Assembly (NCBI RefSeq): GCF_030064065.1
Contig: NZ_CP125946.1
Location: 806,001-870,000 of the forward strand
Direction: 5' to 3'
Source: Rothia sp. SD9660Na
GTDB lineage: Bacteria > Actinomycetota > Actinomycetes > Actinomycetales > Micrococcaceae
Length of the DNA: 64,000 bases
Part shown: positions 16,946-25,694 of the stretch, in pieces
Numbering within the stretch: position 1 is the first letter of the stretch
How the letters are laid out: each line of letters starts with the position of its first letter
Position numbers and translations under genes: made by a program
Notes under the pieces: generated by a model
What the model saw: only the letters and a program-made list of their open reading frames with translations
Told to the model about the DNA's origin: nothing
Databases searched by the model: none

Positions 16946-17227
16946 ATGATTCAATCTTTCGCAGATCGAAACACGGAGAAGCTAGCCCAGCGCCAGCGGG
17001 TTCCCGTTTTTGACACGCGCATTGAACGAGTTGCTCTAAGGAAACTGAGATTATTGGATGCCGCTACATCACTCAATGACTTGAGAGTGCCCCCGGGTAA
17101 CCGTCTGGAAGCTCTCAAAGGTGATAGGGCTGGGCAACATAGTATAAGAATTAATGATCAATGGAGAATCTGTTTTACCTGGACTCATGCAGGGCCCGAA
17201 GGAGTTGAAATCGTTGATTACCATTAG
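16946..17227 (+). CDS. higB: Toxin of the HigB/RelE family
   Basis: The 93-residue protein matches the HigB (RelE/ParE superfamily) pattern: MIQSFADRNTEKL start, LRKLRLLDAATSLNDLRVPPGNRLEALKGDR, then SIRINDQWRICFTW and EIVDYH at the end. Family toxins are ribosome-dependent mRNA endonucleases inhibited by HigA. It appears full length. Toxin-first order and overlap with the antitoxin gene are typical of higBA. The locus is AT-richer than its neighbours and lies between housekeeping genes on other strands, suggesting acquisition as a small cassette. Confidence 0.9.
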   Translation: MIQSFADRNTEKLAQRQRVPVFDTRIERVALRKLRLLDAATSLNDLRVPPGNRLEALKGDRAGQHSIRINDQWRICFTWTHAGPEGVEIVDYH

Positions 17228-17513
17228 TTTGCCTCCGGTACACCCTGGGGAGGTCCTCTTTGAAGATTTTATGGAACCCCTTAGTGTGAGCCAGAACCAG
17301 GTTGCCCGAGCCATAGGAGTCTCACCGCGTCGGATTAACGACATTGTGCATGGTAGGCGAGCAGTAACAGCTGATACTGCGGCCCGGCTGTCTCGTTATT
17401 TTGGCACGAGCGCTGAGTTTTGGCTTAATCTACAGGCCCGGTATGAGCTGGATATGCTTGAAGAAACAAAGGCTGAGACTTTGGCAGCTATCGTTCCATT
17501 GAACGCTGCCTAG
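17214..17513 (+). CDS. higA: Antitoxin HigA, XRE-type HTH protein
   Basis: The protein has the HigA start PPVHPGEVLFEDFMEPL followed by an XRE helix-turn-helix (VSQNQVARAIGVSPRRINDIVHGRRAVTADTAARLSRYFGTSAEFWLNLQ). It would neutralise HigB and repress the operon. I chose the TTG at 17214 because GAAGGAG ends nine bases before it and the residues that follow fit the family start. An ATG at 17187, or one at 17154, would give 9 or 20 extra residues. The gene overlaps higB by 14 bases. Product about 99 residues, full length. Confidence 0.88.
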   Translation: MITISLPPVHPGEVLFEDFMEPLSVSQNQVARAIGVSPRRINDIVHGRRAVTADTAARLSRYFGTSAEFWLNLQARYELDMLEETKAETLAAIVPLNAA

Positions 17514-17518
17514 AGACG

Positions 17519-17570
17519 AGGACGCCCCGCCCTCCTGTCGGTGGGCAGGGGAGCGGGGCGTGGGCGTCCT
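17519..17570. terminator. Bidirectional terminator between higA and deoD (GGACGCC-capped)
   Basis: AGGACGCC (17519-17526) pairs with GGCGTCCT (17563-17570); alternatively ACGCCCCGC (17522-17530) pairs with GCGGGGCGT (17553-17561). Runs of T on one side for deoD and A/T on the other suit termination from both directions. Confidence 0.75.
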
Positions 17571-17581
17571 TGCGAAAAAAT

Positions 17582-18304
17582 TTAGAGGCTGGCAGCGACG
17601 GGGAGGACGAGTTCCATCATGTCGGTAAAAGCGGTCTGACGCTGCTCGGCGGTGGTCTCAACCCCCTTGAAAAGGTGATCCGAGACAGTGAAAACAGAGA
17701 GGGCCTGCACACCGGCGGCGGCAGCCACAGCGTAGATACCGGCGGTTTCCATCTCAACAGCCAGCACACCCATCTCAGCCCACTTAGCGGCGTCGGAGAA
17801 ATCAGAGCGGTAGAAAACGTCAGAAGACAGCACATTACCCACGTTGAGGGCCTTGCCCTGGGCCTCGGCCTCCTTAGCCACAGCCGACAGCAGGGGCCAG
17901 GACGCGGTAGGGGCAAAGGTGCCGGGGAGCTTGTAGTGGTGCATGAAGTTAGAATCGGTCGAAGCTGCTGAGGCCACGACCAGGTCGAAAAGGTCAAGAC
18001 CCTCAGCCATGCCACCGCAGGTGCCGATACGAATCAGGTTCTTCACGCCAAAGGTGTGAATCAGCTCGTGGGTGTAGAGGCTAGCCGAAGGGATACCCAT
18101 ACCGGTACCCATGACCGAAATGCGCTGGCCCTTGTAGTCGCCGGTGAAGCCGAACATGTTGCGCACGGTGTTGAACTGTACGACGTTCTCAAGGTAGGTA
18201 TCGGCAATGAACTTGGCGCGCAGCGGGTCGCCGGGCAGCAGGATGGTTTCGGCAATTTCAGCGCCGTTCGGGGCAATGTGCGGGGTGTTGACGGTTTCTG
18301 CCAT
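17582..18304 (-). CDS. deoD: Purine-nucleoside phosphorylase, DeoD type
   Basis: The 240-residue protein has the hexameric PNP features: ILLPGDPLRAKFIADTYLE, MGTGMGIPSASLY, IRIGTCGGM (phosphate site), VLAVEMETAGIYAVAA and FTVSDHLF (catalytic Asp region). It cleaves purine (deoxy)nucleosides with phosphate to base and sugar-1-phosphate in the cytosol. An upstream in-frame ATG (18436) would add 44 unrelated residues; the ATG at 18304 with GAGAG upstream gives the family start. Monocistronic. Confidence 0.95.
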   Translation of the reverse strand: MAETVNTPHIAPNGAEIAETILLPGDPLRAKFIADTYLENVVQFNTVRNMFGFTGDYKGQRISVMGTGMGIPSASLYTHELIHTFGVKNLIRIGTCGGMAEGLDLFDLVVASAASTDSNFMHHYKLPGTFAPTASWPLLSAVAKEAEAQGKALNVGNVLSSDVFYRSDFSDAAKWAEMGVLAVEMETAGIYAVAAAAGVQALSVFTVSDHLFKGVETTAEQRQTAFTDMMELVLPVAASL

Positions 18305-18423
18305 GTCACTCTCATTTCTGGTGCGAAAGGGTGGGGGTTTCGCCCCTAGTCTACCCGGCTTCATATAAGCAACCCTACTTAGTAATTTGGTAGGCTGAGA
18401 GGGCAAGTTGAAAGGAATATTCA

Positions 18424-18819
18424 ATGACGAAAGCACTCTACCTCACCCTGGTCGCAGCTTTTGGTGCTTCGATTAGTGGTGTTATTGGGTTCTTGAGGGC
18501 TTTAGCGCTCCCAGAGCAAGAACTGACGCCCTATCTCATCGGTATGACGATTGGGGCAGTCGCCCTGACTTTCATCAGCCTAGCTGCCCTGCGCTTCCCC
18601 GGCCCCGACCTTCACCTGATCTACCGTCGACAGTTTACGGCTCGCCCCTCCTGGGCCTTCCTGCTGGGCGCGGTGTTCGGGCTAGGAATAAGCCTACCCC
18701 GCATCGACCCGCAGGACTTTATCTTCGATGCTATCTTCTCTATCATTTTTGCCCTGGTTGTCGGCGTGATAGCAGCAGTCTGGGTTGCCTTCCGTCGGCC
18801 CGCACCTGACCTACACTAG
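18424..18819 (+). CDS. Small membrane protein of unknown function
   Basis: The 131-residue product has about four hydrophobic segments (6-26, 38-58, 75-92, 100-122) separated by a charged loop RFPGPDLHLIYRRQFTARPS. I do not recognise a family. A good AAAGGAAT site precedes the ATG, and TAGGCT about 30 bases upstream may be its -10. The next gene starts four bases after the stop, so they are probably cotranscribed. Confidence 0.75.
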   Translation: MTKALYLTLVAAFGASISGVIGFLRALALPEQELTPYLIGMTIGAVALTFISLAALRFPGPDLHLIYRRQFTARPSWAFLLGAVFGLGISLPRIDPQDFIFDAIFSIIFALVVGVIAAVWVAFRRPAPDLH

Positions 18820-18823
18820 GCAC

Positions 18824-19813
18824 ATGGAGTTACGCTACTGGGCGCTCACCGACGCCCCGAATCTTTATTCGATTTATCGCACATCCTCAGGCCTGGAGCG
18901 GCAGATGCCAGCCCTCGCCAGCGAAGAGGATGCCCGCAACCTCATCGAAACCAGCTACCTACCGGCTGAAAACCGGGCTATTTTCTGCCTCAGCGACGAC
19001 GGGCGGCCCGCAGGGCTCATCGGGCTAAACTTTACGGACCGCAGTGATACCGGAGCCTGGGATAGGGCCTGGGTCTACTACTGGCTAGCGGACCCCTACC
19101 GCGGGCAGGGGTACACACAAGCGGCTCTCACGGCGGTGTGCGCCTGGGCCCTGGGCGAGCCCAACCCCGCACCAACCCTACCTACTCTCGACACCGGCCT
19201 GCTGGTGTCCTTACCCTCACCCCGCCTCCGCCGCTTAGAGCTGGGCTACCGCACCAATAACCCCGCTAGCGGAGCCGTCGCCGCCGCAGCAGGGTTCCAG
19301 GTCGAAGGAATTGAGCGAGAGAAATTCCTCTACGCCGGGCAGACCTACGACGCCGTACTCGCCGCTAGGCTCCGCAAGGACGGCCGCACCCCGGCCAGAC
19401 TGCGCTGCCAGGAGCCAGATTCCCGCCCAGGCTTCCACCACGTTGAACTCTGGGTCGAATCCCTGGCAACAGCCCTACCCTCCTGGGCCTGGCTCACCCA
19501 GCAACTAGGGTGGACGCCCTATCAGGAGTGGCCCGGCGGAATCTCCTGGCAGGCCCAAGATGGCTCCTACCTCGTCCTCGAAGAATCACCCGATACCACC
19601 GGCCCCCATAATCGCACCCACGCCGGTCTCAATCACCTGGCCTTCACCGTGCCGTCCGCGGCCTTGCTCGATAAGCTCCGCAGCGAGGCCAACAGCTACG
19701 GTTGGAGTGAACTCTTCGCAGACCGATACCCGCACGCAGGCGGCCCCGACCACTACGCCCTCTACCTCGAAAACAAGCAGGGGTTCGAAGTGGAACTCGT
19801 CGCACCAAACTAA
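18824..19813 (+). CDS. Fusion of GNAT acetyltransferase and VOC (glyoxalase-fold) domains
   Basis: The 329-residue protein begins with a GNAT domain (about 1-185: MELRYWALTDAPNLYSIYRTSSGLE, WVYYWLADPYRGQGYTQAAL with the RGQGY acetyl-CoA loop, RLELGYRTNNPASGAVAAAAGF). It continues into a VOC/glyoxalase domain (about 200-329: FHHVELWVESLATALPSWAWL, GLNHLAFTV, PDHYALYLENKQGFEVELVA). The combination suggests modification plus binding of a small molecule, perhaps self-protection against a toxic or antibiotic compound; this is inference. The start is the ATG at 18824, four bases after the previous gene; an earlier ATG at 18785 overlaps that gene. The RBS is weak, and TACACT seven bases upstream could support a leaderless transcript. 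Confidence 0.82.
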   Translation: MELRYWALTDAPNLYSIYRTSSGLERQMPALASEEDARNLIETSYLPAENRAIFCLSDDGRPAGLIGLNFTDRSDTGAWDRAWVYYWLADPYRGQGYTQAALTAVCAWALGEPNPAPTLPTLDTGLLVSLPSPRLRRLELGYRTNNPASGAVAAAAGFQVEGIEREKFLYAGQTYDAVLAARLRKDGRTPARLRCQEPDSRPGFHHVELWVESLATALPSWAWLTQQLGWTPYQEWPGGISWQAQDGSYLVLEESPDTTGPHNRTHAGLNHLAFTVPSAALLDKLRSEANSYGWSELFADRYPHAGGPDHYALYLENKQGFEVELVAPN

Positions 19814-19832
19814 CCCGCACTTAGTCTGAAAA

Positions 19833-19872
19833 CCCCGCAACTAGCTGCGGTTAAAACAGAATAAATGCGGGG
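19833..19872 (+). terminator. Possible terminator after the GNAT-VOC gene
   Basis: Two mutually exclusive hairpins share CCGCA: CCGCA/TGCGG (19835-19850, followed by TTAAAA) and CCCCGCA/TGCGGGG (19833-19872). Either could terminate the upstream gene. Confidence 0.4.
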
Positions 19873-19887
19873 AAGAAGGCGGACGCC

Positions 19888-19952
19888 GGGCACAAAAAGA
19901 GAAGGTAGACCAGCGCTTCGCGCATTCTGGCCTACCTTCTCTTTTTGTGCCC
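19888..19952. terminator. Long terminator hairpin at the 3' end of tRNA-Arg
   Basis: A perfect 21-bp inverted repeat (19888-19908 and 19932-19952) is extended inward, after a mismatch, by CCAG/CTGG. The arms contain AAAAAG and CTTTTT. The right arm includes the last five tRNA bases. It would terminate the minus-strand tRNA transcript and could also stop plus-strand reads. Confidence 0.8.
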
Positions 19953-20020
19953 TCGAAAGGATTCGAACCTTCGACACCCAGCTCCGGAAACTGGTGCTCT
20001 ATCCACTGAGCTACGAGGGC
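19948..20020 (-). tRNA. tRNA-Arg(CCG)
   Basis: A 73-base cloverleaf: acceptor GCCCTCG paired with CGAGGGC, D-arm with AGCTCAGTGGATAGAGC, anticodon loop TTCCGGA giving anticodon CCG (reads CGG), and T-arm with GGTTCGAATCC. CCA is not encoded: A follows as discriminator. It lies about 1 kb from argS, which charges it. The overlapping terminator hairpin includes its 3' end. Confidence 0.95.
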
Positions 20021-20141
20021 AATGCTGAACCTTCACCATAGACAGTGAAACTCAGACCTGATTACTCTATCAGAAACCCCGCCCCACAACACAAACCGAT
20101 TACAGTAGGAACAAAGACCAGCGCACCGAAGGGCTGAATCA

Positions 20142-21056
20142 ATGACCACACTCACCGGCAACTACGCGGGAACCAATCACCCCTCCCAGACCTTTGACTT
20201 CTACCCGCCCAGCGCACCCACCGGTGAACACCACCCCGTGCCCCTGCTCATATACGTCCACGGCGGAGCCTGGCGATTCGGCGACAAATCCTCCTTCCTG
20301 CTAGCCGACAACGGTCTCCACCGCGTCCGCGAACGCTTCGCCCACGCCGGCTATGCTACAGCCTCCATCAACTACCGGCTCAGTCACGAAGCCCTCTTCC
20401 CCGCCCACATCAACGACCTCAAAACAGCCATCCGCTACTTCAAAACCAGGGCCGAAGACTTCGGAATAGACCCCCACCGTATTGTCCTCGCTGGCGGATC
20501 AGCGGGCGGGCACCTGGTCCAGCTAGCTGCCGCCACAGGCCACATGAACGATCCCTACCTAGAAGGCCTCTCAGCCAGCGCGCTCGCAGCCCGCGCTATC
20601 GCCGGTGAACCGGACTCGTCCGTCCGCTGCGCCGTCTCAATCTACGGGGTCAGCAACCTGCGCACTATCTTCGACGACCGCGTGGCCTGGGGATTCCCTT
20701 ACGACCACCCCGAGGACGACGGCGCCGAATGGCGGCTACTCGGCTCCACCTACCCCGCCCCGGCAGGTACCCCAGCAGAGGTCAATTGGGCTATAGCCCA
20801 CCCCATCGACTACGCCCAAGAAGCTCAGAGAACCGGCGAACGTACCCACGCCCCGGTCTACTACATCCACGGCACCGCAGACACCTGCGTGCCGCCCAAT
20901 CAGTCCGTCGAGGCTCACCGTGCCCTCTCAGCCGCCAGAATCGCCACCGAGCTCACCCTGATTGGTGGGGCGGAGCACTCCGACCCGGCAATCTACGCCA
21001 GCGAGAGCACCTGGGAACATATCATTCGCTGGGTAGGTCTACAGCTCACCCTGTAG
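20142..21056 (+). CDS. Alpha/beta-hydrolase esterase (HSL/BD-FAE-like)
   Basis: The 304-residue protein shows the oxyanion motif HGGAW (40-44), nucleophile elbow GGSAGG (Ser120), an acid Asp in DTCVPPNQS and a His in GGAEHSDP, with no signal peptide. This is the carboxylesterase layout related to kynurenine formamidase and hormone-sensitive lipase families. Its natural ester is unknown. It ends ten bases before argS, so transcription probably continues into argS. Confidence 0.88.
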   Translation: MTTLTGNYAGTNHPSQTFDFYPPSAPTGEHHPVPLLIYVHGGAWRFGDKSSFLLADNGLHRVRERFAHAGYATASINYRLSHEALFPAHINDLKTAIRYFKTRAEDFGIDPHRIVLAGGSAGGHLVQLAAATGHMNDPYLEGLSASALAARAIAGEPDSSVRCAVSIYGVSNLRTIFDDRVAWGFPYDHPEDDGAEWRLLGSTYPAPAGTPAEVNWAIAHPIDYAQEAQRTGERTHAPVYYIHGTADTCVPPNQSVEAHRALSAARIATELTLIGGAEHSDPAIYASESTWEHIIRWVGLQLTL

Positions 21057-21066
21057 ACTTGACCCT

Positions 21067-22728
21067 ATGACTCCCGAAGAACTCTCAAGTGCAATTGACG
21101 GCGCGCTGACCGCAGCGTTCGAAGCCGGCGAACTGACCCTGACCGACGGCGAAACCGCCCCCGCTGTGCGCGTAGAGCGCCCCAAGAACCGCGACCACGG
21201 CGACTGGGCCACCAACATCGCCCTGCAGATTTCTAAGAAGGTGGGGAAGAACCCCCGCGAGGTAGCCCAGATTCTGGCTGCCCGAATCAGCGAGATTGCC
21301 GGTGTGGCAAGCGTAGACATCGCTGGCCCCGGCTTCCTCAACATCACCCTGGACGCCGCCGCGGCGGGTGAGCTGGCTAAGACCATCGTTGAGCAGGGCT
21401 CAGCTTTTGGTACCAACGAAACCCTGGCCGGCCAGACCATCAACCTGGAGTTCGTCTCCGCTAACCCCACCGGCCCCATCCACCTGGGCGGTACCCGCTG
21501 GGCCGCCGTGGGTGACTCCCTGGCCCGTATCTTCATTTCCCAGGGCGCCACGGTCGTGCGGGAGTACTATTTCAATGATCACGGCAACCAGATTGACCGC
21601 TTTGCTCGCTCCCTGCTGGCCCGCGCCAAGGGTGAGGAGGCTCCCGAGGACGGCTACGGCGGCGAGTACATCACCGATATTGCCAACCGGGTGCTTGAGG
21701 TTCGCCCCGACGCCCTTGAGGCTGAAGACTCCCAGGAAGTTTTCCGCGCCACCGGTGTTGAGTTCATGTTCGAGGACATCAAGGCCTCCCTACACGACTT
21801 CCATGTCGATTTTGACGTCTACTTCCACGAGAACTCCCTGTTTGAAAACGGCAAGGTAGACGAGCTACTTGAGAAGCTCAAGGAGTCCGAGAACCTCTAC
21901 TTCAAGGACGGCGCCTGGTGGCTCAAGTCCACCGACTTCGGTGACGACAAGGACCGCGTGGTCATCAAGTCTGACGGCAATGCCGCCTACATCGCCGGTG
22001 ACATCGCCTACTTCCAGGACAAGACCAAGCGCGCCGAGAACCCCGCTGACCTGGCAATCTACATGCTGGGTGCTGACCACCACGGCTATGTAGCCCGCCT
22101 CAAGGCCGCTGCCGCTGCCCTGGGCGATGACCCCAACATGGTTGAGGTCATGATTGGTCAGATGGTTAACCTGGTCAAGGACGGCAAGCCCGTGCGTATG
22201 TCCAAGCGCGCCGGTACCGTCGTGACCCTGGAAGACCTGGTTGAAATCGTGGGCGTGGATGCAGCCCGCTACTCCCTGACCCGCTACTCGGTTGACTCCA
22301 ACATCGATATCGACTTGGATCTACTGACCAAGCAGTCCAACGAGAACCCGGTCTTCTACGTGCAGTACGCCCACGCCCGCACCTGCGCTATTGCTCGCAA
22401 CGCTGAGGCAGCCGGCGTCACCACCGAATCCGTCGATACCTCCCTGCTGAACTCAGAGGCAGACTCAGCCCTGCTGGCTGCCCTGGGCCAGTTTGCCGGT
22501 GCCGTCAAAGAAGCCGCTGACTTCCGTGAGCCCCACCGCGTGGCCCGTTACCTGGAAGCCCTGGCCGGTGCCTACCACCGCTGGTACGGTGTCTCCCACG
22601 TTGCCCCCAAGGGCGATGAAGAGGTCACCAACCTGCACCGCACCCGCCTACTGCTAAACAACGCTACCCGCCAGGTACTGGCCAACGGCCTGGGTCTGCT
22701 GGGCGTCAGCGCACCGGAGAAGATGTAA
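21067..22728 (+). CDS. argS: Arginyl-tRNA synthetase
   Basis: The 553-residue class I synthetase has the HIGH-like motif PTGPIHLGG, the KMSKS equivalent RMSKRAGT, an N-terminal arginyl-tRNA-binding domain ([19 protein letters not shown]) and a C-terminal helical anticodon-binding domain starting near LARNAEAAG. It charges tRNA-Arg in the cytosol. Length is normal. It abuts lysA without any gap, as argS-lysA pairs do in many actinobacteria. Confidence 0.97.
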   Translation: MTPEELSSAIDGALTAAFEAGELTLTDGETAPAVRVERPKNRDHGDWATNIALQISKKVGKNPREVAQILAARISEIAGVASVDIAGPGFLNITLDAAAAGELAKTIVEQGSAFGTNETLAGQTINLEFVSANPTGPIHLGGTRWAAVGDSLARIFISQGATVVREYYFNDHGNQIDRFARSLLARAKGEEAPEDGYGGEYITDIANRVLEVRPDALEAEDSQEVFRATGVEFMFEDIKASLHDFHVDFDVYFHENSLFENGKVDELLEKLKESENLYFKDGAWWLKSTDFGDDKDRVVIKSDGNAAYIAGDIAYFQDKTKRAENPADLAIYMLGADHHGYVARLKAAAAALGDDPNMVEVMIGQMVNLVKDGKPVRMSKRAGTVVTLEDLVEIVGVDAARYSLTRYSVDSNIDIDLDLLTKQSNENPVFYVQYAHARTCAIARNAEAAGVTTESVDTSLLNSEADSALLAALGQFAGAVKEAADFREPHRVARYLEALAGAYHRWYGVSHVAPKGDEEVTNLHRTRLLLNNATRQVLANGLGLLGVSAPEKM

Positions 22729-24213
22729 ATGGGCGCAGAAGCCGCACTGTTCAAGCCCGACTGGCTGAGCTACCCGTCCGCCCCGGCCGACCTTGACCCG
22801 GTGATTTGGATGCCCTCCTTCACTCGCTCCGAGACCGGTGAACTCGAGGTGGACGGCACCCCCGTCAGTCGCCTGGTCGCCGACTTCGGCACCCCCGAGT
22901 ACGTCCTTTCTGAAACCACCTTCCGCGCCCGCGCTGCCGAGTTCCGTTCCGCCTTCGAGACGGCCTTTGAGAAGCACGGAGCTGAGGTCTCGGTCTACTA
23001 CGCCGGTAAGTCCTTCCTGGCGACCGCCGTGGCCAAGTGGGCTGAGGAAGAGGGCCTGTGCCTCGATACCGCCAGCGGCGGTGAGCTGGCGATTGCCATG
23101 CGGGCCGGGGTACCCGGTGCGAAAATCGCCCTGCACGGTAACAACAAGTCGGCGGGCGAGATTGCCCGCGCCCTGCGCTACGGGGTAGGACGCCTGGTGG
23201 CCGACTCGGTACCCGAGGTGCAGCTGATTGCGCAGGTGGCAGCCGAGCTGGGCGTCACCGCCCCGGTCATGCTCCGCGTGACCCCGGGCGTCCACGCCTC
23301 GACCCACGACTACATTGCTACCGCCCACGAGGATCAGAAGTTTGGTCAGTCTCTGGCAGCCGGTACCGCGCCGCTGGCAGGTCTGTCGCTTGAAGAGCTG
23401 ACCGAGCTGGGAATTACCGCAGACGATGCCTACGCTACCGTGGCTGCTGCCCTTGCCCTGGCCAGTGAGCACATTGACCTGCGCGGTTTGCACTGCCACA
23501 TCGGATCCCAGATTTTTGAGGCCGAGGGCTTCGGAAAGGCCGCTGAGAAGGTGCTGACCTACATGCAGCAGCTCAATGAGCGCTTTGGCGTGGTGCTTCC
23601 CGAGATCGACCTGGGCGGCGGCTACGGTATCGGCTACACCGAGCAGGACACCCCGCGCGGTTCAGCCGATATTGCCACCGAGCTGGCTGACATGGTCTCT
23701 AAGACCTGTGCCAATGTGGGCATGGCCATTCCCCACCTCTCCTTTGAGCCGGGCCGCTCCATCTCGGGCCCCTCGGGTATCACCCTCTACACGGTCGGTA
23801 CCATCAAGGACGTGGCGATTGAGGACGAGAACGGGGACACCCGCGTGCGCCGCTACGTCTCTGTGGACGGCGGTATGAGTGATAACCCTCGCCCGGTGCT
23901 TTACGAGTCTGACTACGCCGTAACTCTGGCTAACCGGGCTCCGGCAGGGGAGCAGATTCTCTCCCGCGTGGTGGGTAAGCACTGCGAATCCGGCGATATT
24001 GTGATTCGCTACTGCTACCTGCCGGCTGACCTGGCAGCGGGAGACATTCTGGCTGTTCCGGCCACTGGTGCCTACAACCACGTTATGGCCTCGAACTACA
24101 ACTACCTGACCCGCCCGCCGGTCATCGCTACGGCGGAGGGCAAGGAACCGCGCGCTATTATCCGCCGCGAAACTGAAGACGATATGCTGGCCCGAGACCT
24201 GGGTCTAGTTTAG
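22729..24213 (+). CDS. lysA: Diaminopimelate decarboxylase
   Basis: The 494-residue PLP enzyme has the lysine site YYAGKSFL, GLHCHIGSQI, the glycine loop LGGGYGIGYT, EPGRS and the active-site CESGDI. It makes L-lysine from meso-diaminopimelate, the last step of the lysine pathway, and the same precursor feeds the cell wall. Its ATG begins on the base after the argS stop; there is no separate ribosome binding site beyond GGAGAAG in the argS end, so translation is coupled. A 12-bp terminator follows. Confidence 0.97.
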   Translation: MGAEAALFKPDWLSYPSAPADLDPVIWMPSFTRSETGELEVDGTPVSRLVADFGTPEYVLSETTFRARAAEFRSAFETAFEKHGAEVSVYYAGKSFLATAVAKWAEEEGLCLDTASGGELAIAMRAGVPGAKIALHGNNKSAGEIARALRYGVGRLVADSVPEVQLIAQVAAELGVTAPVMLRVTPGVHASTHDYIATAHEDQKFGQSLAAGTAPLAGLSLEELTELGITADDAYATVAAALALASEHIDLRGLHCHIGSQIFEAEGFGKAAEKVLTYMQQLNERFGVVLPEIDLGGGYGIGYTEQDTPRGSADIATELADMVSKTCANVGMAIPHLSFEPGRSISGPSGITLYTVGTIKDVAIEDENGDTRVRRYVSVDGGMSDNPRPVLYESDYAVTLANRAPAGEQILSRVVGKHCESGDIVIRYCYLPADLAAGDILAVPATGAYNHVMASNYNYLTRPPVIATAEGKEPRAIIRRETEDDMLARDLGLV

Positions 24214-24223
24214 GGTTCTTTAC

Positions 24224-24282
24224 CAGGACGCCGCCTGCCAGCTGCCCTGCCTGCGGGCAGGGAGTGGCGGGGCGGCGTCCTG
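24224..24282 (+). terminator. Terminator after lysA (GGACGCC-capped)
   Basis: CAGGACGCCGCC-type left arm (24224-24235) pairs perfectly over 12 bases with the right arm (24271-24282), enclosing an inner CTGCC/GGCAG stem. It separates argS-lysA from hom-thrB. Confidence 0.8.
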
Positions 24283-24395
24283 CCATCAACCACTCCGTGA
24301 GAAAATAAAGTTCATACTCTGGGTTACGCTGTCTTACCCGCTAGCATGGTGAGCGTACCCCTGAACCTATTTCCCATCTACGTCAGGAGACGCTC

Positions 24396-25682
24396 TTGGG
24401 CAACACCACCATCAAAGTAGCGCTACTGGGCGCCGGTAACGTCGGCTCACAGGTAGCTCGCATGCTCACCGAAGATGCCGAGTCCCTGCAAGACCGCATT
24501 GGTGCGCCGGTTGAGCTGATCGGTATTGCCGTGCGCGATACCTCAGCCAAGCGCCACTATGAGGCTGCACCCGAGCTGTACACCACCGATGCTGATGCGC
24601 TCATTGACGCTGCCGACGTGGTCATTGAACTTACCGGCGGTATCGAGCCTGCCCGCACCCGCATCCTGCGCGCTCTGAACGCCGGTAAGTCTGTAGTTTC
24701 AGGGAACAAGGCCCTGCTGGCTAAGCACGGAGTGGAGCTGGCAGCTGCTGCCGCCAAGAGCGGGGCCCAGCTCTCCTACGAGGCAGCGGTTGCCGGTGCT
24801 ATCCCCATCCTGCGCCCCCTGCGCGACTCTTTGGCCGGTGACCAGATTACCCGCGTGCTGGGTATCATGAACGGCACCACCAACTACATCCTGGATCAGA
24901 TGGACACCACCGGCGCCCAGTTCTCCGACGCCCTGGCCGAGGCCCAGCGCCTGGGATACGCTGAGGCTGACCCCACCGCAGATATCGAGGGCCACGACGC
25001 CGCCTCTAAGGCCGCAATCGTTGCCTCCCTTGCCTTCCACTCTGACTTCACCATCGACGACGTCCACTGCGAGGGCATTACCTCCATCACCGCCGACGAC
25101 GTGGCGGCAGCAGCTGCCGATGGCTACGTCATTAAGCTCCTTGCTGTCTGTGAAAAGGACGGCGAGGGCGTCAACATCCGCGTGAACCCCACCCTGGTGC
25201 CCCGCACCCACCCGCTGGCGTCCGTCCACGGTGCTTTCAACGCTGTCTTCGTGCAGGCTGAAAACGCCGGTGAGCTCATGTTCTACGGCCCTGGCGCGGG
25301 TGGTACCCCTACAGCCTCTGCGGTACTGGGTGACTTCGTTTCCCTGGCTCGTCGCCTGGTGCTCGGTGGCCCCGGCATACCCGAGTCCTCCTTTGCCCAG
25401 CTGTCAGCGACCACCATGAACGATGTGGTCTCCCGCTACTCTGTGGGCATCGTCGTGGAAGACAAGCTGGGTGTTCTGGCCAACATTGCCCGTATCTTTG
25501 CTGAGCACGGTGTCTCTATCGAGACCATGCGGCAGGTTAAGGGTACCGGCGACGGCACCAGCGCTTCCATTCGTATCGTTACCCACCGCGCCACCGACGC
25601 TAACCTGCGCAAGACCATGGCCGTGGTGGACGCCCTCGATACCGTCCGCGACATCACCTCCGTTATCCGTGTAGAAGGCTAA
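24396..25682 (+). CDS. hom: Homoserine dehydrogenase
   Basis: The 428-residue protein starts at TTG 24396 with AGGAG eight bases upstream. It has an NAD(P) site ALLGAGNVGSQV, the catalytic SGNKALLAKHG and EAAVAGAIPILRPLRDSL, and a C-terminal ACT domain (about 350-428, GVLANIARIFAEHGVSIETMRQ) for feedback control by threonine. It reduces aspartate semialdehyde to homoserine. thrB follows after 12 bases. Confidence 0.97.
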   Translation: MGNTTIKVALLGAGNVGSQVARMLTEDAESLQDRIGAPVELIGIAVRDTSAKRHYEAAPELYTTDADALIDAADVVIELTGGIEPARTRILRALNAGKSVVSGNKALLAKHGVELAAAAAKSGAQLSYEAAVAGAIPILRPLRDSLAGDQITRVLGIMNGTTNYILDQMDTTGAQFSDALAEAQRLGYAEADPTADIEGHDAASKAAIVASLAFHSDFTIDDVHCEGITSITADDVAAAAADGYVIKLLAVCEKDGEGVNIRVNPTLVPRTHPLASVHGAFNAVFVQAENAGELMFYGPGAGGTPTASAVLGDFVSLARRLVLGGPGIPESSFAQLSATTMNDVVSRYSVGIVVEDKLGVLANIARIFAEHGVSIETMRQVKGTGDGTSASIRIVTHRATDANLRKTMAVVDALDTVRDITSVIRVEG

Positions 25683-25694
25683 ACACCGATTCTT

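Noticed and set aside
19888-20020. tRNA-Arg region as an integrated element border
   Set aside because: No integrase, no second copy of the tRNA 3' end at a distance, and housekeeping genes on both sides; the repeat is better read as a terminator.
22654-23499. 281-codon open frame antisense to lysA
   Set aside because: Fully within conserved lysA, with composition typical of an antisense frame.
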